Source of the DNA: an uncultured Eubacteriaceae bacterium
GTDB taxonomy: Bacteria > Bacillota > Clostridia > Lachnospirales > CAG-274
Reading direction: 5' to 3'
Assembly: GCA_946497035.1 (NCBI GenBank)
Contig: CAMMIW010000010.1
Span: 1-64,000, forward strand
DNA length: 64,000 nt
The translations under genes and the position numbers were made by a program. Under the pieces are notes generated by a model, which worked only from the letters and a program-made list of their open reading frames with translations, did not search any database and was not told the origin of the DNA. Shown one piece after another: positions 39,601 to 47,441 of the stretch (within the stretch, counting starts at the first letter, position 1; each line of letters opens with the position of its first letter).

Positions 39601-39951
39601 GGGGATGCAATGGTTTCGACGGGGGTTTTGAAGACAGAGATAGCCATTCGTAGCGGACTCTACGTTAAAAGTTCAAAATTTTAAAAATTAAACGACAAAG
39701 ATAACTTTGCGTTTGCAGCTTAATTAAAAGCTGCCATCAGCCTTTAGTCGCTCACTGCTAAAGTTACTGGTGCCGAAAAGGTGAGGTACTTTACTCTATA
39801 AGCTTTGCTAGAGTAAAAGATTTTATGAAGCTACTTAAAATAATAGTTTGTTAGTTAACAGTTATTTTAGGGAATATCTTTTAACTAACTGTAATGGGAG
39901 AAGTTTTTGTTGACGGGCTTTCGGACAGGAGTTCGATTCTCCTCATCTCCA
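39601..39951 (+). ncRNA. ssrA: tmRNA
   Basis: Rescues stalled ribosomes by acting as tRNA-Ala and then as mRNA. The 5' end GGGGATG pairs with CATCTCC at the 3' end (one G-U) as the acceptor stem. GGTTTCGACGGGG and the T-arm GGAGTTCGATTCTCC are the usual conserved parts. The reading frame ends AAC GAC AAA GAT AAC TTT GCG TTT GCA GCT TAA (39691-39723 as separate codons), so the tag ends NDKDNFAFAA. The first residue of the tag is not certain. CCA is not encoded (the gene runs into TACC). The 3' end serves as the attachment site of a decayed prophage that follows. Confidence 0.97.
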
Positions 39952-39983
39952 TACCATAAATTTTTAATACTTTAAACCCTTTT

Positions 39984-40010
39984 AAAACCTTGATTTTTCA
40001 AGGTTTTTTA
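39984..40010 (+). terminator. Terminator downstream of ssrA
   Basis: AAAACCTTGA pairs with TCAAGGTTTT around a TTTT loop, then a T run. It lies 35 bases past the tmRNA end. Confidence 0.75.
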
Positions 40011-40079
40011 TTTTTTAATAACACAAATAAAAGTAAAAAAAGATAAATTCGGGGTAAACTCGTGGTAACTTTTTTATTA

Positions 40080-40289
40080 TTAAAATGACAAATTTTGAAT
40101 AGCTTTTTTCTTTTGTTCATCTGAAATATGTGTGTAAATATTTGCAGTCATTTTTATATAACTACGTCCCATTAGTACACTTGCTGTTATTTGTTTATAC
40201 TTAACTGTTCCATCAGCATTTCTTCCAATAGGTATTTTCTCCTTATAATAAGTTATACCTTTAATTGTTACTTTTGTAATGATAATCAC
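40080..40289 (-). pseudogene. Tyrosine integrase with a large internal deletion
   Basis: The 69 codons join two ends of a phage-type tyrosine recombinase. The first 33 or so (VTIKGITYYKEKIPIGRNADGT) look like the N-terminal start of an arm-binding domain. The last 30 (GRSYIKMTANIYTHISDEQKKKAIQNL) are the C-terminus after the catalytic Tyr region (family consensus S...T...YTHV/IS...). The core-binding and catalytic domains, some 300 residues, are gone. It lies 130 bases behind the ssrA 3' end and points towards it, the usual position for an integrase whose attachment site is ssrA. Not functional. Confidence 0.75.
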
Positions 40290-40304
40290 TCCTTTAATTT
40301 TATA

Positions 40305-40334
40305 TAGACAAAATATAACAATTTGTGCTATAAT
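40305..40334 (+). promoter_or_regulatory. Promoter of the type I toxin mRNA
   Basis: TAGACA (40305-40310), 18-base spacer, TATAAT (40329-40334). The mRNA would start near 40341, about 58 bases before the toxin ATG. Confidence 0.7.
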
Positions 40335-40398
40335 GCAAAAGATTAATACTTAAATATAAGTGGTTAGCTTTACCCCTAAATGAAGGGGGGTGAGGCTT

Positions 40399-40476
40399 AT
40401 GTCTAGCTATGAAATATTATCTTTAGTTATCTTAATACTAACATTAATAGAAATAGTTAGAAATAACAAAAAATAA
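40399..40476 (+). CDS. Type I toxin: 25-residue holin-like membrane peptide (TxpA/BsrG-like)
   Basis: MSSYEILSLVILILTLIEIV then RNNKK: a short start with SxYExL, one membrane helix and a basic tail, the pattern of Hol_Tox peptides (TxpA/BsrG/BsrE-like) that damage the membrane when overproduced. GGGGGGTGAGG lies about 7 bases before the ATG. A 13-base stretch just upstream of the site (40360-40372) is exactly complementary to one in the 3' untranslated region (40527-40539), so the mRNA ends can pair and hide the ribosome site, as known for such toxins. An antisense RNA gene overlaps the 3' end. It lies in the decayed prophage between integrase and ImmA/IrrE remnants. Confidence 0.8.
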   Translation: MSSYEILSLVILILTLIEIVRNNKK

Positions 40477-40477
40477 A

Positions 40478-40501
40478 CCACTTATATAAATATATAAGTG
40501 G
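40478..40501 (-). terminator. Terminator of the antisense RNA
   Basis: CCACTTATATA and TATATAAGTGG form an 11-bp stem, in practice 9 bp with a small loop. On the minus strand it is followed by TTTATTTTTT. On the plus strand there is no T tract, so the toxin mRNA reads through. Confidence 0.7.
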
Positions 40502-40552
40502 AGAATCTTTAAATAACAAAATTTTTTAAAGCTAACCACTATAGTATTAATC

Positions 40553-40583
40553 AAAGGTTACTGTTGACGCAGTAGCCTTTTTT
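40553..40583 (+). terminator. Terminator of the toxin mRNA
   Basis: AAAGGTTACTG pairs with CAGTAGCCTTT (one G-U) around TTGACG, then TTT. It lies inside the region covered by the antisense RNA. Confidence 0.75.
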
Positions 40584-40602
40584 AGTGGTTAAGTATATTA
40601 TT

Positions 40603-40631
40603 ATTATAAACTTAAAATATTATACTGTCAA
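40603..40631 (-). promoter_or_regulatory. Consensus promoter of the antisense RNA
   Basis: On the minus strand: TTGACA (40631-40626), 17-base spacer, TATAAT (40608-40603). This is an exact consensus, stronger than the toxin promoter, as expected for an antitoxin RNA that must be in excess. Confidence 0.8.
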
Positions 40632-40665
40632 TATTTATTATAATACTAACCACAAATTTTATATT

Positions 40666-40815
40666 TTATTTTTTAATGAAATTTTTAAAATTATTGTATA
40701 CTTTCACCTCTAATTTACTGGTAAAAAATTTATTTCTTTTTATTAATTCTTTAAGTCTAGCAGAACGATATTAACTAGCTTGTATTGATATATTACATAT
40801 GTTAGATATATCTTG
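40666..40815 (-). pseudogene. C-terminal remnant of an ImmA/IrrE-type protease
   Basis: Reading the minus strand gives PQDISNICNISIQAS, a stop, YRSARLKELIKRNKFF, then TSKLEVKVYNNFKNFIKK and TAA at 40668-40666. This resembles the C-terminal helix-turn-helix end of ImmA/IrrE family peptidases, which cleave phage or ICE repressors. The peptidase domain with HExxH is missing. Position next to the integrase remnant fits a prophage lysogeny module. Confidence 0.45.
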
Positions 40816-40889
40816 TGGTTAAATACAATTTAATTATTTTAATACGATATCTGGGATTAATAAACATGAAGAAGAGGTAGTAAAACATA

Positions 40890-41090
40890 GGCTATTAAGC
40901 GCTAAAATGAAATAGCAAAAGTATTATATAAAATAGGACTTAGAATAGAGCTGGTTGATTTTGTAGTAACAACTGATGATGAAGATGAGTGTATAGAAAA
41001 AATTACAACACTATATAAAATCTTTAAACAAATAGCAAAAGATGAGGTTAATAAAAGGCTAAAAATCATATCACCTTGAATATACTGACT
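40890..41090 (+). pseudogene. Unidentified phage-type remnant
   Basis: An open piece KIGLRIELVDFVVTTDDEDECIEKITTLYKIF...IISP (about 40925-41080) with no start, preceded by HEEEVVKHRLLSAKMK in another frame. The family is not recognised. Position suggests a phage head or packaging gene. Confidence 0.35.
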
Positions 41091-41400
41091 TTGGTTATAC
41101 AGCTATTGTTGATACATTAGTAGAACTTGATAAAGAAGTGGAAGATGATATGTTTATTATTATTGGTAATGATTTAAAAGATGCTATTAGAAAAGATAAA
41201 GATTTTATAACTAGTAAACAAGGGGAAATTTCATACACTTGTCAATTTACTACTATATATTACTATTATTATCTAGTAAACTTATACCAGTGGAAACTTT
41301 CTATATAACTAAGAAAAATACTATTAAGTTTTTTGTTAAAAAAGAGGATAGTATAGAACAAAAAATGATAAATACATAACAATAGGTGGTATTATAGAAT
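41091..41400 (+). pseudogene. Phage major capsid-like protein remnant
   Basis: FGYTAIVDTLVELDKEVEDD, then MFIIIGNDLKDAIRKDKDFI, then (after a frame change near 41265) LIPVETFYITKKNTIKFFVK and EDSIEQKMINT. The order (domain with 'index of residue' strand, RKDKDFI, then KKNTIKFFVKKE) resembles the C-terminal half of N4-gp56/major capsid proteins. One frame change and stops. Assignment is by pattern only. Confidence 0.4.
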
Positions 41401-41620
41401 GTAATAAATATAGTTAAAATTTAAGGATAAAATTAATAAGAACATTTTAATCCTAATTTTTTAAAGAGTAAATTAATTTTACAAAAATCTAATAAATATT
41501 ATAAAACAATAGATATTTATATAGAGAAAGTTGTATAGCATAAAACTAATAAAGGTATTATAAATTTTGAAATAGATTTAATTGCATTTAGTCCATTTTT
41601 GTAAAATGAAGTATGTGGCC
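41401..41620 (+). pseudogene. Phage distal-tail-like protein remnant
   Basis: FNPNFLKSKLILQKSNKYYK, TIDIYIEKVV, a stop, then GIINFEIDLIAFSPFL. The last motif (strand followed by aromatic/Pro 'DPF' motif) is typical of Dit/siphovirus tail-component N-terminal domains. Broken by two stops. The following 130 bases to the terminator at 41755 contain nothing recognisable. Confidence 0.4.
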
Positions 41621-41754
41621 TATTTATATAGTATAGTAAGTTTTCCTATTGATTTTATATTGGATAAAAATTTATCAAGATTATAGACTTTATTATTAAC
41701 AAGATTTTGCTATATATTTTGAATATTAAATTTACTAAAATAGTTTAATATGTA

Positions 41755-41789
41755 AATTTAAAGGGGAGATGAAATCTCCCCTTTAAATT
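41755..41789. terminator. Symmetric terminator below the BFD-like gene
   Basis: AATTTAAAGGGGAGAT and ATCTCCCCTTTAAATT, a 16-bp perfect stem around GAA. It ends the BFD-like gene on the minus strand and could also stop plus-strand transcripts from the prophage side. Confidence 0.85.
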
Positions 41790-41800
41790 AATATAATTAA

Positions 41801-42100
41801 TTATCTTTTATTTTCTATAATATTTGATATAATACCTTTACATCTACCACATCCAGTACCAGCACCAGTAACTTCTCCAACTTTTTCAAAAGTATCAGCA
41901 CCATTTTTTACTGCTTCTACAATAGTACTTATTGATACATTTTTACATTTACAGGTATTTTGTAATAATTTTTCAACTTCTTCAAGTTCAGTATCATTTT
42001 CAATAACTATATCAGAAATACTTTTAAGTTCTTCTATTGTTCTTGCTCCTTCTGATTGAGCTTTTCTAATCTTTAAATATTTTTCCATTTCTAAAACCAT
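41801..42100 (-). CDS. BFD-like [2Fe-2S]-binding protein
   Basis: 99 residues. The four cysteines sit as CKCKN near residue 50 and GTGCGRCKGII near residue 85, the C-x-C/C-x-x-C arrangement of the BFD-like [2Fe-2S] fold (bacterioferritin-associated ferredoxin, NifU centre, Cu chaperone relatives). The N-terminal 35 residues are an added helical part (EKYLKIRKAQSEGARTIEEL). Probable electron carrier or iron-handling protein; partner unknown. The start chosen is the ATG at 42100, with AAGGAG 7 bases upstream. An ATG at 42106 abuts the Shine-Dalgarno. Single gene with its own terminator. Confidence 0.8.
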   Translation of the reverse strand: MVLEMEKYLKIRKAQSEGARTIEELKSISDIVIENDTELEEVEKLLQNTCKCKNVSISTIVEAVKNGADTFEKVGEVTGAGTGCGRCKGIISNIIENKR

Positions 42101-42637
42101 AACCATTCTCCTTAATAATAAATTTGTATTAAAAATACAAATTTATTATAGTAAAATATTAGAATAAATGCAATATCTATTTTAAATATATTTATTTAAG
42201 TTTATAAAATTATTAATTATAGTATTTTGAAATATTAAAGTTAAATAATATTAATATAGACTTTTCTCCTTTTTATTTTTATAGTCAAAAAATGCATTAA
42301 AAAACAAATAAGAATTATTAAAAAATGATAAAAAATTTGAGTAGTGTTTTTATTTATTTAATTATACTTATGTACAAATCTAAAAAATATAAGTTTATTT
42401 TAAATAAATTTAATTAATTACTTGTATAAATATACAATAGTAATAAAATTAATATTTTTTAAATCTAATTTATAGTTATACTAGAAAAATAATTATTTTA
42501 TTATAAGCTTATTATAAATATAAAAAAATTATAAATATATAGAGAATGTATACATTATAAATATTCGTATCCTATTCATAATATTAAAAACATTAGAAAT
42601 ATAATGTTTTTTTATAATAATTTATTTATTAAACATA
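42101..42637. other. AT-rich intergenic region without recognisable features
   Basis: About 540 bases of extremely AT-rich sequence between the BFD-like gene and the M60 peptidase promoter. No gene on either strand, no strong hairpin and no repeat array could be seen. Confidence 0.6.
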
Positions 42638-42667
42638 TTGACAGAATATAATATATTGTGTTATACT
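42638..42667 (+). promoter_or_regulatory. Promoter of the M60 peptidase gene
   Basis: TTGACA (42638-42643), 18-base spacer, TATACT (42662-42667), 35 bases before the ATG. Confidence 0.65.
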
Positions 42668-42702
42668 TTAAAATATATTAAATTATATTGGGGGAATGTT
42701 AA

Positions 42703-45700
42703 ATGTTATATAAAATGTATAAAAAGAGAGTAGCTGTAATGACTATGGCAACAATACTTGCTAGTAGTTCTTTAGGATTAGTGAGTGTTTTTGCTGAAGA
42801 ACCAAATAAAGAGGGGGAAGTAATTAGTTCTAATAATTCTTTACATAATGATGAAAATTTAGATGAAAACCATGAGCATAGAGATTATAGAATTATTGAA
42901 GATGAGAGTGGTTTGAAGGAAGAGAATAGAGCAATAATTAATAATGGTATTAGTTTATTAGCAGAAGAAGAACAATCTAAAAAGGCAGTTATAAATAGGT
43001 TTGATTTACAAAATAATGAAAAAATTAATGAATACAATAAATTATTTAAGTTAGAGAATTCTAAAATAAAATCTATTAGTAACAACGGTGGTAATTATCC
43101 AAATTCTCAGCTTAATAAAGCTATAGATGGTAATTTAAATACTCATTGGGAAACAGGTAAACCTAATTCTAACAGTTTTACAAATGAAGTTGTTATTACT
43201 TTAGATGAAGTAACTGAGTTAGATAGAATAGTTTATGCTGCTAGAAGAGATGGGGCTAGAGGAAAAGGGTTTGCTCAACAAGTAGAAATTTATTCATCTT
43301 TATCTGATAACGGTAATGATTTTAAACTAGTAGCTAGCGGAGATTATAGTGGTTCTGTTGCTGACTTAGTAGAGATAAAATTTGAGCCTACCCAATTTAA
43401 AAGATTAAAATTTGTATTTAAGAAAGCTAATCAAGACTGGGCTTCTGCATCAGAAATAATGCTTTATAAAGAAGATGAAACTAGAGATAAAGTTAATAAT
43501 TTATTTACAAGCTATGCTATGACTGAATTAAACCCAGAGTTTGATTCTATTGAGAAAATAGAAAAATTACAAGAAGAAGCAAAAAAACATCCTTTATATG
43601 AATCATTTTTACCATATATAGAAGATGCTAAAGATATTGCCTTAGGACAAGTGAAAAATATTAAAACAGTTGTAGCAGAACAACAAGGTGATAGAGATGC
43701 TCATTCTTCGAATAATTTAAAAATGCGTTTTGGTAATAATCATCAACCAACAGGTATTTTAGCTTTACCTGGTGATACTATAACAGTATATGTAGATGTT
43801 GAACCTGGAAAACCAGTTCCTACTTTACTATTTTCTCAACAAGAAGGTAGTTGGTCTAGTTGGGCAAAAACAGTTCAATTAAAGCCAGGTAGAAATGATA
43901 TAGTTGTTCCTAAGGTAGAACAAGATAAATGGTATGGACATAGTGTAACACCTGGTGGACCTATCTATATAATCAACCCTTATACTAGTGAACAACAAGG
44001 TAAAGCTCCTACATTAAGATTTGCAGAGGGTGTTCAAAAGTTCCCTATATATGATAAAAACACTAACGAAGAAGAGTTTTTACAATTTTTAAAAGATTAT
44101 AAACAGAAAGTAGATGAAGATGCTGCTAAAAATCCAAATGTGATGGATAGAAAAATGATTGATGTAGTTGAAATTGTTTCAGACCATGCCGTATTAACAG
44201 TTACTACTGGAGGTGCTTATGAAGCATATATTAATCAAGGCTTTAAACCATCTGAAACAGTAAAAATGTATAACGACCATTTAAAAATGTTATTTGATTA
44301 TTTAGGATTAGATGGTAGAAGTGAAAAACATGATATAAAATATTCTAGACAAAATATAAGACTTGCTCAACCTTATGGATATATGTATGCGGCAGGTAAT
44401 CACATAGGTGTTCAAAAAGATGTTATGGCAAGCTTGTTAACTAGTGTTAATGGTTGGGGCATTAACCATGAAATAGGTCATAATACAGATATAGATGCAC
44501 TAAATATTAGTGAAGTTCTTAATAATATGTTACCACAATATGCTTCTTATAAATATGGTACATTAGATGAAAGAATACCTTTTGAGAGCGAAGTATATAA
44601 AAATATAATAAAATTAGATAACAACAAATATACAGAAGGTGGTTTATCTGAAAAAATAGCACCATTTTGGCAATTAGAAATGGTATATCCAGGTTATTGG
44701 GGCAAACTTAATAGTATATATAGAGAAAATGATATTAGAGTAAAAGATGAAAATGATAAATTAGATAAAATGGCTTATTACTCTAGTATGGCTTTAGAAT
44801 TAGATCTTTCAGAATTTTTTGAAAGACACGGATTCCCAGTATCTGAAAATACAAAAGAATTTACAAAACAATATAAAAAGCCAGAAAAGAAAATTTGGTA
44901 TGCAAATTATGAATTTATAAAATATACAGGTGAAGGCTTTAAAAATGATCCTAGCCTACAAGTGATAAAATCTAAACAAGGAGATAATATGAAATTATCT
45001 TTTAATGTAGATGATAGTTGCAAAGATGATGTTTTAGGATATGAAATTTATAAAAATGGTGAAGTTATAGGATTTACTTCTACAAATAGCTTTGTAGATA
45101 AATCTACAAAGTTTGATGAAAAAGTAACTTATAAAGTTGTTCCTTTTGATAAAAAATTAAACGAAGGTAAATCTGTTGAGCTTAATTCATATGCTCCAAT
45201 ATTAAGACTTGCACAAAATAAATTAACATTAAAATTAGGACAAGAGTTTGAACCTAAAGATATTGTAGAAGCCTATAATTATAAAGGTGAAGATATAAGT
45301 GAATCTGTAAAAATAGATAGCAACGTAGATACTAATAAAAAAGGTAACTATGAAATAACATATACTGTTACAGATAATAATTTTACTTCACAAAAAACAT
45401 TAAATGTAGAAGTTGTAAGTGATTATGTATATATATCTGATTTAGATTGGGAAAGTGCAAGAACAGATTATAACACAGTAAATAAAGATAAATCTTCAAC
45501 AAAGGGAGATATTAAAGTAAATATAAATGGAGCAAACACTGTATTTAAAAAAGGTGTAGGAACACATGCTAATTCAGAAATAGTTTATGATTTATCAAAT
45601 GAAAATTATGAATATTTTGAAACTTATGTAGGTGTAGATAAAAATATACCAGAACAAGATAGATCTAGCATAATATTTAAAATATTAGCAGATGGTAAAG

Positions 45701-47250
45701 AAATATATAATAGTGGGGTTATGAACTATTATAGTGAAGCTAAAAAAGTTAGAGTACCTATTAGTGGTGTTAAGAAGTTAGAATTAATCGTTAATGATGC
45801 ATCTAACAGTAACTCTTCAGATCATGGTAACTGGGCAGATGCTAAGTTTATAACAAATAATGCTGCTCCAATTTTAACTATACCAAGCTCAGTATCTACT
45901 AAAGTTGGTGAAGAAATTGATTTAAACCAAGCTTTCACAGCAATAGATCCAGAAGATGGAGATATTACTGATAAAGTAGAAGTTAGCGGAAATGTTGACT
46001 TTAATAAAGTTGGTAAATATGATATAACATATAAAGTTACAGATAGTGATGGAAACCAAGTTGTAAAAACTAGAAGCGTTGCAGTAGTTGATATGGATGA
46101 CTATAAATATTTAACAGAGTATGACTGGTCTTCAACTCAAAATAGCTATGCTGCACCAGTTAAAGATAAAGCTACTAGCCAAAAACCTTTAAGATTAACA
46201 GGTAGTAATGGAAAAGAAGTTGTTTATGAAAAAGGTATAGGTGCTCACGCAACTTCAACAATAACTTATGATTTAACAGATAAAGATTTTGCTTATTTTA
46301 CATCTTATGTAGGTGTTGATAGACAAATGTATGGTAGCGTTGGTTCTGTAAGTTTTGAAGTTTATGTAGATGGAGTTAAAAAGTTTGATAGTGGCTTAAT
46401 GAACTCTAGAGATGAGCAAAAATATGTTGAAGTAGATATAAATGGTGCTAAAGAATTAAAACTTGTTGTAACAGACGGTGGTAATGGAATTGGATCAGAT
46501 CATGCAACTTGGGGAGATACAAAATTACATTTTGTAAATCCTAAAGAAGAAGTTGTAGAAACTGAAGCAAGAAAAGAGCTTAAAAAAGTAGTAGAGTATG
46601 CAAATACTATAACTAAAGATATGATTGGAGCAACAAATCATATTGATACAAGATGGGAAAACTTTACTAACGAATTAGAAAACGCTAAAAAGCTTTTAGA
46701 AGATACAAATAGTACAGATGAGCAAATGAATAATTCTAAAGTTATGTTAGAATACCTTATTAGCGAATTATATATTAAAGAAGAAGTAACAGAAAGTGAA
46801 GCTAAAAAAGAGCTTAAAAAAGTAGTAGAGTATGCAAACACTATAACTAAAGATATGGTTGGAGCAACAAGCCATGTTGAAAAAAGATGGGAAAACTTTA
46901 CTAACGAATTAGAAAACGCTAAAAAGCTTTTAGAAGATACAAATAGTACAGATGAGCAAATGAATAATTCTAAAGTTATGTTAGAATACCTTATTAGCGA
47001 ATTATATATTAAAGAAGAAGTAACAGAAAGTGAAGCTAAAAAAGAGCTTAAAAAAGTAGTAGAGTATGCAAACACTATAACTAAAGATATGGTTGGAGCA
47101 ACAAGCCATGTTGAAAAAAGATGGGAAAACTTTACTAATGAATTAGAAAATGCTAAAAAACTTTTAGAAGATGTAAATAGTACAGATGAGCAGATAAATA
47201 CTTCTAAAATGATGTTAGAATATTATATCAGTGAATTATATATAAAATAA
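42703..47250 (+). CDS. Secreted M60-family (enhancin-like) mucin-type metallopeptidase
   Basis: 1515 residues. Signal peptide about 1-31 (ending VFAEE). F5/8 type C/CBM32-like domain about 115-257 (NKAIDGNLNTHWETG). M60 catalytic domain about 330-720 with zinc motif HEIGH at 589-593 and a downstream Glu at 604. Ig-like domains follow near 830-905 and 1055-1130. Two NPCBM-type carbohydrate-binding domains lie near 906-1054 and 1130-1275 (WESARTDY..., GVGTHANSEIVYDL; WSSTQNSY..., GIGAHATSTITYDL). Three FIVAR repeats of 78 residues close the protein (1282-1515). No LPxTG motif or SLH domain. M60 peptidases cleave O-glycosylated mucin-like proteins, so this is a likely host-mucin enzyme. GGGGGA precedes the ATG. 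Confidence 0.93.
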   Translation: MLYKMYKKRVAVMTMATILASSSLGLVSVFAEEPNKEGEVISSNNSLHNDENLDENHEHRDYRIIEDESGLKEENRAIINNGISLLAEEEQSKKAVINRFDLQNNEKINEYNKLFKLENSKIKSISNNGGNYPNSQLNKAIDGNLNTHWETGKPNSNSFTNEVVITLDEVTELDRIVYAARRDGARGKGFAQQVEIYSSLSDNGNDFKLVASGDYSGSVADLVEIKFEPTQFKRLKFVFKKANQDWASASEIMLYKEDETRDKVNNLFTSYAMTELNPEFDSIEKIEKLQEEAKKHPLYESFLPYIEDAKDIALGQVKNIKTVVAEQQGDRDAHSSNNLKMRFGNNHQPTGILALPGDTITVYVDVEPGKPVPTLLFSQQEGSWSSWAKTVQLKPGRNDIVVPKVEQDKWYGHSVTPGGPIYIINPYTSEQQGKAPTLRFAEGVQKFPIYDKNTNEEEFLQFLKDYKQKVDEDAAKNPNVMDRKMIDVVEIVSDHAVLTVTTGGAYEAYINQGFKPSETVKMYNDHLKMLFDYLGLDGRSEKHDIKYSRQNIRLAQPYGYMYAAGNHIGVQKDVMASLLTSVNGWGINHEIGHNTDIDALNISEVLNNMLPQYASYKYGTLDERIPFESEVYKNIIKLDNNKYTEGGLSEKIAPFWQLEMVYPGYWGKLNSIYRENDIRVKDENDKLDKMAYYSSMALELDLSEFFERHGFPVSENTKEFTKQYKKPEKKIWYANYEFIKYTGEGFKNDPSLQVIKSKQGDNMKLSFNVDDSCKDDVLGYEIYKNGEVIGFTSTNSFVDKSTKFDEKVTYKVVPFDKKLNEGKSVELNSYAPILRLAQNKLTLKLGQEFEPKDIVEAYNYKGEDISESVKIDSNVDTNKKGNYEITYTVTDNNFTSQKTLNVEVVSDYVYISDLDWESARTDYNTVNKDKSSTKGDIKVNINGANTVFKKGVGTHANSEIVYDLSNENYEYFETYVGVDKNIPEQDRSSIIFKILADGKEIYNSGVMNYYSEAKKVRVPISGVKKLELIVNDASNSNSSDHGNWADAKFITNNAAPILTIPSSVSTKVGEEIDLNQAFTAIDPEDGDITDKVEVSGNVDFNKVGKYDITYKVTDSDGNQVVKTRSVAVVDMDDYKYLTEYDWSSTQNSYAAPVKDKATSQKPLRLTGSNGKEVVYEKGIGAHATSTITYDLTDKDFAYFTSYVGVDRQMYGSVGSVSFEVYVDGVKKFDSGLMNSRDEQKYVEVDINGAKELKLVVTDGGNGIGSDHATWGDTKLHFVNPKEEVVETEARKELKKVVEYANTITKDMIGATNHIDTRWENFTNELENAKKLLEDTNSTDEQMNNSKVMLEYLISELYIKEEVTESEAKKELKKVVEYANTITKDMVGATSHVEKRWENFTNELENAKKLLEDTNSTDEQMNNSKVMLEYLISELYIKEEVTESEAKKELKKVVEYANTITKDMVGATSHVEKRWENFTNELENAKKLLEDVNSTDEQINTSKMMLEYYISELYIK
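46546..47247 (+). repeat. Three tandem 234-bp repeats encoding FIVAR domains
   Basis: Units 46546-46779, 46780-47013 and 47014-47247. Long parts of units 1 and 2, and 2 and 3, are identical at DNA level, including silent positions, which indicates recent duplication and allows copy-number change by recombination. Confidence 0.9.
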
Positions 47251-47267
47251 TTAAAAAATAATATTTT

Positions 47268-47313
47268 AAAAGAGTTATATACTGTTAAAGTTAAAACAGT
47301 ATATAACTCTTTT
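47268..47313 (+). terminator. Terminator after the M60 peptidase gene
   Basis: AAAAGAGTTATATACTGTT pairs perfectly with AACAGTATATAACTCTTTT (19 bp) around a short loop, then TGTTGTTTTT. Confidence 0.85.
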
Positions 47314-47338
47314 GTTGTTTTTATGTTATTTTTAATGG

Positions 47339-47403
47339 TTGTATACTGTTTTTAGTGATAGAAAAAAATATCACTAATAAAAAACAGTGTACAATCTTTT
47401 TTT
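47339..47403 (+). terminator. Large hairpin with T tract at the start of the conjugative-element genes
   Basis: The left arm 47339-47360 (TTGTATACTGTTTTT then AGTGATA) pairs with 47369-47394 (TATCACT, a four-base bulge, then AAAAACAGTGTACAA) and is followed by CTTTTTTT. It could be a terminator, an attenuator for the gene at 47442, or part of the element end. It shares the core TATACTGTT with the terminator just upstream. Confidence 0.55.
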
Positions 47404-47441
47404 ATTGTGCATTTTTACATTTTTATAAAGGAGGGTTGGAA

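Larger units (their letters stand above)
40468..40597 (-). ncRNA. Antisense RNA antitoxin (RatA-like) of the type I pair
   Basis: On the minus strand a promoter at 40603-40631 would start a transcript near 40596. It would run across the 3' untranslated region of the toxin mRNA and end at a hairpin at 40478-40501, followed on that strand by TTTATTTTTT. This gives an RNA of about 130 bases fully complementary to the last few toxin codons and the 3' region, including the part that pairs with the toxin leader. The extents are read from promoter and terminator. Expression is not shown. Confidence 0.7.

Noticed and set aside
40478-40501. Terminator of the toxin mRNA immediately after the toxin stop
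   Set aside because: The hairpin has no T tract on the plus strand. On the minus strand it does, so it belongs to the antisense RNA.
42101-42637. Short reading frames in the AT-rich gap before the M60 gene
   Set aside because: None has a ribosome site or protein-like composition; they are expected by chance in such AT-rich DNA.
46638-47075. Open frame opposite the FIVAR repeats
   Set aside because: It only reflects the repeat coding bias on the other strand; it repeats in step with the sense repeats.
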